Below are positions 1-5,525 of a stretch of DNA of 8,967 nucleotides, piece after piece. The notes beneath the pieces were generated by a model. It was given only the letters and a program-made list of their open reading frames with translations, was not told the DNA's origin and searched no databases. A program made the translations under genes and the position numbers. The DNA comes from Gammaproteobacteria bacterium (GTDB lineage Bacteria; Pseudomonadota; Gammaproteobacteria; GRL18), in NCBI GenBank assembly GCA_027076245.1, contig JALTKC010000575.1, positions 1 through 8,967 of the forward strand, read 5' to 3'. Each line of letters starts with the position of its first letter. Within the stretch, counting starts at the first letter, position 1.

Positions 1-1
1 G

Positions 2-1165
2 TCAGGCCGCTGTACAGGCAACCGCTTTTCTGGCAGCTTCAGTCAGATCACTGGCGGTTTCAATATTCAGACTGCTTTGTGCCAGAATATCCAGTCCCTG
101 TGCGGCATTGGTTCCGGCCAGAAAAACAATAACGGGAATAGCGACACTGACTTCCTGCATGGCCTGAATAATACCTTCCGCAATCAAGTCACAATGCACC
201 ATACCGCCGAAAATATTTACCAGAATGGCTTTAACGTCCGGCTCTGTTAAAATCAGCTTAAAGGATTCTGCTACTTTTTCAGCAGTCGTGCCGCCACTGA
301 CATCCAGAAAATTAGCCGGTTCCCCGCCATGAAGTTTAATTAAGTCCATAGTCGCCATTGCAAGACCCGCCCCGTTTACCATACAGCCGATATTGCCATT
401 CAGTGCGATATAGTTAATACCAGATTCCAAGGCCCTGGCTTCCTTAAAATTTTCCTGAGTGGTATCACGCATTTCCCGTAAATCAGGTCGTCGGTATAAA
501 GCATTATCATCAATAGTCAGCTTGGCATCCAGAGCCAGAATGGTGTTTTCCTTGCTAATTACCAGAGGATTAATCTCAACCAGGGTCAGGTCTTTATAAA
601 CAAACAGATCATACAGTCCCAGCATAATATCCGTCAGTTCTGCAACATGACTGCCCCTGAGGCCAAGCGCAAAGGCCACCTGACGGCATTGATAGGCCTG
701 CAGACCGGTACAGGGATTCACCTGGATATGAATGATTTTTTCCGGACTTTTTTCTGCAATGTCTTCTATATTGACACCGCCCTGTGTGGAAGCCATAAAA
801 GTGACGGTTTCACTGTCTCTGTCCACCAGAGCACTCAGGTACATTTCCTGTTTTATATCGATTGCCTGTTCAATCAGTACCCGGTTAACCGGCAGTTGTT
901 CACCGTCTGTCTGTGGGGTGGACAGTGCTTTACCTAACAGATTATTACAGACAGTTGTCAGATCCTCGGTACTGTTGACCCGTTTTACCCCGCCGGATAA
1001 CTCTCTGGAACCGGCATAGATCTGGGCTTTAACCATCCAGCTGTCACCGCCGAGATTCTCTGCCGCCCTAAGTGCTTCTTCTGCACTGCCTACAGGCACA
1101 CTGGCCGGCACTGGTATGCCAAAACCGGTAAACAGACTTTTGGCCTGATATTCGTGTAAATTCAT
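2..1165 (-). CDS. sucC: Succinyl-CoA synthetase (ADP-forming type) beta subunit, divergent
   Basis: This is the 387-residue ATP-grasp beta chain of succinyl-CoA synthetase, which with SucD interconverts succinate, CoA and a nucleoside triphosphate with succinyl-CoA in the cytoplasm. It starts MNLHEYQAK and aligns without gaps to E. coli SucC (388 residues) as I remember it. The residues known to hold nucleotide or metal in that enzyme are kept: K46, R54, E99, E107, E197, N199 and D213. The GNIGCMVNGAGLAM and KLHGGEPANFLDV blocks are intact. Some normally invariant positions differ: the AGGRGKAGG loop reads AGSRELSGG (G53S, G55E, K56L), GGIVRCD reads GGMVHCD (R324H), and the RLEG block reads FLAG (R348F, E350A). 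These suggest a specialised paralogue rather than the housekeeping enzyme. Its start overlaps the NuoF-like gene by 4 bases (ATGA). The partner sucD is not in the window and would be expected beyond position 1. Confidence 0.93.
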   Translation of the reverse strand: MNLHEYQAKSLFTGFGIPVPASVPVGSAEEALRAAENLGGDSWMVKAQIYAGSRELSGGVKRVNSTEDLTTVCNNLLGKALSTPQTDGEQLPVNRVLIEQAIDIKQEMYLSALVDRDSETVTFMASTQGGVNIEDIAEKSPEKIIHIQVNPCTGLQAYQCRQVAFALGLRGSHVAELTDIMLGLYDLFVYKDLTLVEINPLVISKENTILALDAKLTIDDNALYRRPDLREMRDTTQENFKEARALESGINYIALNGNIGCMVNGAGLAMATMDLIKLHGGEPANFLDVSGGTTAEKVAESFKLILTEPDVKAILVNIFGGMVHCDLIAEGIIQAMQEVSVAIPVIVFLAGTNAAQGLDILAQSSLNIETASDLTEAARKAVACTAA

Positions 1166-2430
1166 AGTTCAGTTTTTGCCTTTGAGTTAAACGAATGCTG
1201 ATATTCATCCTTAAAATGAAACAGGGAACTGTCCACAATTTTAATGGCTCCGTCCAATAAATGACAACGGCCACTGCCTGGAAGAATGGCACACAGGTTG
1301 ATCAGGGTATCCAGATCATTGATTCCGGCCTGACCAGTATCAATGCGGTTAAGCAATTGAGAAATATAATAAGTACCGGTTTTACAGGATGGACATTGTC
1401 CGCAGGAAGAATGGGCATAAAAATTAACGTATTCAGTAACCTGTCTGACAATACCCGTCCCTTCTGATACCACAATCATGGCACCGGTGCCCAGACTGGA
1501 ACCGCGGATCCGCACCGAGTCAAAGTCCAGAGGCACATCCAGATCCTTTGGCGTTAAAATGGTACTGGAAACTCCGCCGGTAAATACTGCTTTGAGTTTT
1601 TTCTCCAGCAGCATACCGCCGCCGTGTATATAAATCAGTTCAGATAAGGGCGTCCCCATGGGCAGTTCATAAACCCCGGGATATAAGACATCACCGCTGA
1701 GGCAGTAAAGTTTAGTGCCGGATGACAGTCCTTTACCCAGTTTCTGAAACCAGTTGGCACCGTTTCTAATCAGGTGCGGAATATTGGCCAGGGTTTCAAT
1801 ATTATTGACCAGGGTAGGACAGCCGTTAACGCCGGATTGCGCCGGATACGGCGGTTTGCCCCGTGGAAAAGGAAATTTGCCTTCCACCGATTCAATGGCT
1901 GCCGTTTCTTCCCCGCCAATATAATGTCCGGAACTGGCCATAACCTGAAACTCAATGGTCTTGCCTGTTACCGCTTGCGTACGCTGCAGCAGATCACTGC
2001 CCTGCCATTGCGCCACAGCTTCCCGCATACTGGCCAGAGCCTTGTCCTGCTCGGGGTTAATATAAAATACTATCCGGTTAGTCCCATTAGCTACGGCACT
2101 GATCAAGGCCCCTTCAATCACCTGGTTAGGCGAACGGCTCATTAAATAAGCGTCTTTAAAGGTGCCCGGTTCGTCTTCATTGCCATTGCAGATCAGGTAT
2201 TTGTCAGTATTATTATCCTGCTGTGCCACGGCCTGCCATTTTTTCCAGGTTGGAAAACCGCTGCCGCCCAGGCCTCTTAAACCCGCTTCCTTAAGTAAGG
2301 GTATAATGGCCTCCGGCTGCTGCAGGGCTTTTATTAAACCGCTGCCGCCATAACTGCTCAGCCAGTTGCTGAGGTTATTGCCCAGTGAATTGGGATGCAG
2401 CAGGACATGATTTTTAAACACCGTATTCAT
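1162..2430 (-). CDS. NuoF-like NADH-binding flavoprotein (FMN, 4Fe-4S)
   Basis: This 422-residue protein resembles the NADH-oxidising 51-kDa subunit of complex I and of soluble NAD-linked hydrogenases and formate dehydrogenases. The Rossmann-like FMN/NADH domain shows GLRGLGGSGFPTWKKW (50-65), CNGNEDEPGTFKD (81-93) and GHYIGGEETA (168-177), followed by KPPYPAQSGVNGCPTLVNNIET (written with positions 192-213). An SLBB-like segment spans roughly 240-300. The C-terminal 4Fe-4S site is C343-x2-C346-x2-C349 with C389. The length fits NuoF (about 420-445). It is 4-base-overlapped with both neighbours, a flavoprotein upstream and sucC downstream. No NuoE-like 2Fe-2S partner and no other complex I gene is in the window, so it probably passes electrons to the 2Fe-2S domain of the first gene of the operon. 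Inferred role: NADH dehydrogenase module of a soluble fumarate reductase. A hydrogenase or formate dehydrogenase diaphorase is less likely, because no such catalytic gene is near. Confidence 0.88.
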   Translation of the reverse strand: MNTVFKNHVLLHPNSLGNNLSNWLSSYGGSGLIKALQQPEAIIPLLKEAGLRGLGGSGFPTWKKWQAVAQQDNNTDKYLICNGNEDEPGTFKDAYLMSRSPNQVIEGALISAVANGTNRIVFYINPEQDKALASMREAVAQWQGSDLLQRTQAVTGKTIEFQVMASSGHYIGGEETAAIESVEGKFPFPRGKPPYPAQSGVNGCPTLVNNIETLANIPHLIRNGANWFQKLGKGLSSGTKLYCLSGDVLYPGVYELPMGTPLSELIYIHGGGMLLEKKLKAVFTGGVSSTILTPKDLDVPLDFDSVRIRGSSLGTGAMIVVSEGTGIVRQVTEYVNFYAHSSCGQCPSCKTGTYYISQLLNRIDTGQAGINDLDTLINLCAILPGSGRCHLLDGAIKIVDSSLFHFKDEYQHSFNSKAKTEL

Positions 2431-4079
2431 AAATCAAACATCCCCGGATAATCAGGGTGCTCCTGATCATTATCAGCCTCTGCACGGCGGGTATAATCGG
2501 GAAATAACAGGGGTGAACTGAACTGCATGGGCATATGGTTTTGCATCAGTTCTCTGCGTAGCCGGCTAATGTGATCCAGGGTAATTTTTTTATGACCCCG
2601 GCTCTGTCTCTGCCGGGCCGCATCGGCACCTGCTTTGCGGCCAAAGCTGATAATTTCCAGCAGAGCATTGCCCATTAAACGGTTTCTGCCATGAATACCG
2701 CCACTGACTTCGCCCACACAGTACAGGCCAGGTACGGTTGACTGACCGTTTTTATCTATAATCACACCGCCGTTCTGATAATGCAGGGTAGGATAAATTA
2801 ACATGGGGTGTTTTCTGATATCTATTCGACTTTTCAGTCCCAACTGCACCAGTTTGGGAAAACGCTGTTGTAAAATACCCGGATTTCGACTCTCCAGACC
2901 GGCAGTATCCAGCCAGACGCCTCGAAAATCCTGCTCTGACACTCCCCTGCCTTCCCGGCACTCCCTGATAATGGCAGCCGCTACAATATCCCTCGGCTTG
3001 AGTTCATCGACAAAACGCTGGCCGTGAGCATTAATAATATACGCCCCGGCAGAACGCAGACCTTCTGTTATCAGTGTACCGGATAAATGGACAGGATAAG
3101 CCACACCGGTCGGATGGTACTGAAATGAATCCAGATCCCGCAGGCGGGCACCCAGTCGATAAGCCAGTACCAGACCGTCACCGGTTGCCCCAAAGTGATT
3201 GGAGGTAGGAAAATCATTTAAATGCAGACGACCAATACCGCCAGTGGCAACAATAACAGTACGGGCTTTTATCTGCAGATAACGGGAGTCTTCCAGAGAA
3301 GACAGTATGGCTCCGGCACAATGACCGGACTCATTACTGAGCAGTTCCACGGCCGGTGCATAATTGCGCACTTCAATAGCTGCATGGTTATACACTGATT
3401 CACGCAGGACACGCATCATTTCCAGGCCGGTATAATCACGAAAATGCACCACCCGGCTGGCGGATGTACCGCCAGCTCTGCGGGTCAGCAAATCACCGGC
3501 AGAATCGAGGTCAAACTGCATACCCTGCTGGATCAGCCAGCGTATGGTTTCAGGCCCATCGGTGACCAGTTGTTTAACCAGGTTTTTATCTGCCAGCTTA
3601 TAACCGGCTTTCCAGGTATCATTATAATGCGCCTGTAAAGTATCCTGCTTATGTACTGAAGCCTGAATACCACCTTCAGCCATAATGGTATTGCTGTCAC
3701 CCAAGCGCAGTTTGGTGGCAAGAATGACTCTGACGCCGGATTCGGCTGCCGTCAGTGCCGCAGCACAGCCCGCTCCGCCGCCGCCAATCACCAGTACATC
3801 GGTTTCTTCAATTCGAACACCGGCCAGATCAGAGGCATCTATACGGGAGTCGGCCTGTAGTAATTCCGCCAGTTGACTATGACAGGGTTCACCCTTATTA
3901 GGGCCAACGTTTAACGTGGTCATCGTTTCAGAGCGGTGATCAGGATGAAAAGTGTTCAGCAATTGCTGCTCATCCATATCCAGTTCACGGGCAGGAAATT
4001 CTTTGCGCTTAAGATAATTATCCAGAGCCTGTGTATAAGTCAGTCCTGAATGAACAGTCATATTATCAGAAGAGCTCAT
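2427..4079 (-). CDS. Fumarate reductase/succinate dehydrogenase-type flavoprotein, soluble class
   Basis: This is a 550-residue FAD enzyme of the FrdA/SdhA/NadB superfamily. A roughly 90-residue N-terminal extension, including FHPD (44-47) and NVGPNKGEP (57-65), precedes the FAD-binding VIGGGGAG (97-104). Catalytic residues of the fumarate reductase family are visible: H322 in HPTG, TEG with R342 (338-342), R363 in PRD (the proton-transfer arginine position), H433 in PTLHY, and R467 in NRLMGN, which also binds FAD. The His that covalently carries FAD in membrane SdhA/FrdA is replaced by N130 in SNTIMAEGGI, so the FAD should be bound non-covalently. About 80 residues follow NRLMGN, against roughly 190 in E. 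coli SdhA, so the C-terminal domain is much reduced. It is translationally coupled to an Fe-S subunit upstream and a NuoF-like subunit downstream. L-aspartate oxidase is an alternative by fold, but the Fe-S, NADH and sucC neighbours favour fumarate/succinate chemistry. Confidence 0.88.
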   Translation of the reverse strand: MSSSDNMTVHSGLTYTQALDNYLKRKEFPARELDMDEQQLLNTFHPDHRSETMTTLNVGPNKGEPCHSQLAELLQADSRIDASDLAGVRIEETDVLVIGGGGAGCAAALTAAESGVRVILATKLRLGDSNTIMAEGGIQASVHKQDTLQAHYNDTWKAGYKLADKNLVKQLVTDGPETIRWLIQQGMQFDLDSAGDLLTRRAGGTSASRVVHFRDYTGLEMMRVLRESVYNHAAIEVRNYAPAVELLSNESGHCAGAILSSLEDSRYLQIKARTVIVATGGIGRLHLNDFPTSNHFGATGDGLVLAYRLGARLRDLDSFQYHPTGVAYPVHLSGTLITEGLRSAGAYIINAHGQRFVDELKPRDIVAAAIIRECREGRGVSEQDFRGVWLDTAGLESRNPGILQQRFPKLVQLGLKSRIDIRKHPMLIYPTLHYQNGGVIIDKNGQSTVPGLYCVGEVSGGIHGRNRLMGNALLEIISFGRKAGADAARQRQSRGHKKITLDHISRLRRELMQNHMPMQFSSPLLFPDYTRRAEADNDQEHPDYPGMFDL

Positions 4080-4723
4080 GTATCGTTTTCCTCATCTGTA
4101 ACCACCCGCATCTGGCCGCTTCGAATAGCTTCGAGGCGGTTAATCAGATTGGAGGGACGGGTATCGAAATAAGCTGACACACGGCGGGCAAACAGCCCCA
4201 CATGATTGGGCTCAATAAATTCAGGACAACTGGTCATACATAAATCACACATAACACAGTCTATAAACAGGTCACCGCATTCCTTAAAATGCCCTTTTAC
4301 TGCCAGATCAACCGCAGTTTCAACATCAATATCCTTTGGACAGGCGGCATTACAGCCGTGACAATGCCGACATTGCTCTGCTTCAGGGAAAATATTTTGA
4401 AAACGAGTCTGCACATGCCAGGAGGACTGAATATCCGATAATTGATAATGATGCAGAGACGGGGTATCAAAACCGGCAAAGAGTACATCCATACCGTCTT
4501 CAATTAATAACTGACAGCCCAGTTCCATACTCAGTTCGGTACTGTCCTTACGACGCACCATAACCCGACAGGAACCGCAAACACCTTCCAGACAGCCCAC
4601 ACCTTTAACCCTGGGATAACCAGCGTGCCAGAGCGCCTGTATAACAGAAAGCGACTGCGGTGCCGAAATGGGCCTGCCGTTAATGGTTAAACTCACCTGT
4701 GTTTCAGATAGGGGCTTGGACAT
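4076..4723 (-). CDS. Fe-S electron-transfer subunit: 2Fe-2S plus two 4Fe-4S motifs (FrdB/SdhB-like)
   Basis: This 215-residue protein is the first gene of the operon. The N-terminal plant-type ferredoxin domain binds 2Fe-2S through C44-x4-C49-x2-C52-x17-C70. The C-terminal part has two complete CxxCxxCxxxCP motifs: C118/C121/C124/C128 and C156/C159/C162/C166. In E. coli SdhB/FrdB the second motif lacks one Cys and holds a 3Fe-4S cluster next to the quinone. Here that position is C159, so a 4Fe-4S cluster is expected and no quinone site is implied. No CCG (HdrB-like) domain follows, unlike TfrB or SdhE-type proteins. No membrane segment or signal is seen, so it should be cytoplasmic. Inferred role: wiring between the NuoF-like subunit and the FAD subunit. 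A stop codon lies in frame eight codons before the ATG, which fixes this start. The Shine-Dalgarno upstream is weak. The stop overlaps the next start as ATGA. Confidence 0.87.
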   Translation of the reverse strand: MSKPLSETQVSLTINGRPISAPQSLSVIQALWHAGYPRVKGVGCLEGVCGSCRVMVRRKDSTELSMELGCQLLIEDGMDVLFAGFDTPSLHHYQLSDIQSSWHVQTRFQNIFPEAEQCRHCHGCNAACPKDIDVETAVDLAVKGHFKECGDLFIDCVMCDLCMTSCPEFIEPNHVGLFARRVSAYFDTRPSNLINRLEAIRSGQMRVVTDEENDT

Positions 4724-4764
4724 GACAGGTTTTAGACTTTAGGTAAATGCATAATTTATTTATA

Positions 4765-4793
4765 ACTATACTAAATTAGCCACATTAAGTCAT
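4765..4793 (-). promoter_or_regulatory. Candidate sigma-70-type promoter of the NADH/fumarate operon
   Basis: Read on the minus strand, ATGACT (4793-4788, four of six bases of TTGACA) and TATAGT (4770-4765, five of six of TATAAT) are separated by exactly 17 bases. Transcription would start near 4757, giving a leader of about 35 bases before the ATG at 4723. Position and spacing are good, but in such AT-rich DNA chance matches are common, so this is a prediction only. Confidence 0.45.
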
Positions 4794-4897
4794 TACTATT
4801 AAAGCAAATAGCATTTTATTTCACCCTACTTATCTCATTCATCTCAACATTGTATTCAGAAAAAGATACTCAATATTAACCATACAAATACTAACGC

Positions 4898-4916
4898 CTA
4901 ATATATCACATATTAG
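4898..4916. promoter_or_regulatory. 19-base dyad, possible operator
   Basis: CTAATAT, five bases (ATCAC), then ATATTAG form a perfect 7-base inverted repeat. It ends 5 bases before the TATAAT box at 4922, so it covers where a -35 element would be, and no good -35 match exists there. That placement suits a regulator that activates or represses the DsrE-like/porin unit, and it could also affect the divergent operon 105 bases away. I do not recognise the motif as a known site (it is not an FNR, CRP or Fur consensus). Confidence 0.4.
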
Positions 4917-4921
4917 TTATT

Positions 4922-4927
4922 TATAAT
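4922..4927 (+). promoter_or_regulatory. Candidate -10 box for the DsrE-like/porin unit
   Basis: A perfect TATAAT lies about 98 bases before the ATG at 5025. The -35 region 16-18 bases upstream is a poor match and falls inside the inverted repeat at 4898-4916, as in promoters that need an activator. The surrounding sequence is so AT-rich that chance cannot be excluded. Confidence 0.35.
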
Positions 4928-5024
4928 ATTTTTATAACAGAATCATTAATTTATTTTAATTATTATGGAATAAAAACAATGTGACTGCGTCTTTACTTAT
5001 GACTTATAAAAATATGGAGTTATT

Positions 5025-5465
5025 ATGTTAAAAAAAATCATACTTATTACGTTACTAATTTCACTAATAGTGGCCCCACTTCTTGGTATAGCCAGTGAAG
5101 CCAAGCCGTTTGCTGAAAAGCATGTGGTTTTGCAGATAAGCGATCCAAATCCTTTTAAACAAACCCTGGTACTTAACGTTGCCAGTAACATCTTAAAGCA
5201 TTACGGTTCTGACAAGGTAGATGTTGAAATTGTAGCCTTTGGTCCCGGTTTAAGACTGTTAACGCTAGGCAATTCCAACACCAAGCGCATAGATGCCTTA
5301 AATAATGAAGGCGTACGTTTCTCAGCCTGTAAAAACACTATTAAAGCATTCACTAAAAAGTTAGGGCATGCGCCTGAACTGAATCCTGTTGCTGTACCTG
5401 TCTCCGCCGGAGTGGTTCGTATTATGGATCTGGTTGATAAAGGCTACATTCTGGTTAAACCCTGA
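5025..5465 (+). CDS. Exported DsrE-family (sulfur-relay fold) small protein
   Basis: This 146-residue protein begins with a signal peptide: MLKK, a hydrophobic core at about 5-22, then a likely signal peptidase I site near ASEA (23-26). The mature part of about 120 residues fits the DsrE/F-like fold: VVLQISD (34-40), VEIVAFGPGLRLL (67-79) and a strand ending VRFSACKNT (97-105) that carries the only cysteine, C102. In the cytoplasmic DsrE/TusD proteins a cysteine in this region carries persulfide sulfur. Exported members of this superfamily are common in proteobacteria, and their role is not established. The start is supported by GGAG at 5016-5019, six bases before ATG. The gene lies 60 bases before a porin on the same strand, probably in one transcript. 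The signal peptide points to the periplasm, so it is not part of the cytoplasmic DsrEFH or TusBCD relay. Confidence 0.8.
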   Translation: MLKKIILITLLISLIVAPLLGIASEAKPFAEKHVVLQISDPNPFKQTLVLNVASNILKHYGSDKVDVEIVAFGPGLRLLTLGNSNTKRIDALNNEGVRFSACKNTIKAFTKKLGHAPELNPVAVPVSAGVVRIMDLVDKGYILVKP

Positions 5466-5484
5466 TTCAGATTATTTATCTGAA
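5466..5484 (+). other. Perfect 7-base hairpin in the DsrE-like/porin spacer
   Basis: TTCAGAT (5466-5472), a five-base loop and ATCTGAA (5478-5484) start directly after the TGA stop. It is followed by an A-run, not a T-run, so it does not look like an intrinsic terminator in the plus direction. It could stabilise the 3' end of the upstream message or set different expression of the two genes. Confidence 0.5.
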
Positions 5485-5525
5485 AAAACAATGATTAATA
5501 TTAGCTAAAAATTGGGATTAAATTT

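Larger units (their letters stand above)
4724..5024. other. Divergent AT-rich control region, no gene
   Basis: This 301-base stretch separates the minus-strand NADH/fumarate operon from the plus-strand DsrE-like gene. It is strikingly AT-rich compared with the flanking operon, and I see no credible coding frame in it. It holds a candidate promoter for each direction and a 19-base dyad (all listed separately). A short direct repeat of ATCTCA occurs at 4832-4837 and 4841-4846, which lies 40-60 bases upstream of the operon's candidate -35 box. The plus-strand leader from the candidate TATAAT to the start codon is about 90 bases and shows no convincing riboswitch or attenuator. Confidence 0.8.

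Noticed and set aside
1774..2145. 123-residue plus-strand frame antisense to the NuoF-like gene
   Set aside because: It is wholly inside a gene with clear conserved motifs on the other strand and has no recognisable protein features.
2427..4079. L-aspartate oxidase (NadB) as the identity of the flavoprotein
   Set aside because: The fold and non-covalent FAD fit, but the coupled Fe-S and NuoF-like subunits and sucC are not expected for NadB, which donates electrons to oxygen or fumarate directly.
1162..4723. Remnant of a complex I or an ordinary sdhCDAB operon
   Set aside because: No other nuo genes, no sdhC/sdhD, and intact catalytic motifs in every gene; the set looks like a purposeful, coupled unit and not a decayed one.
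5005..5010. TATAAA just before the DsrE-like gene as a -10 box
   Set aside because: Transcription would begin inside or next to the ribosome binding site at 5016-5019, leaving no usable leader.
5466..5484. Hairpin after the DsrE-like gene as a transcription terminator
   Set aside because: The perfect stem is followed by an A-run and has no T-run in the plus direction. On the minus strand the T-run lies before the stem. It does not fit an intrinsic terminator either way.
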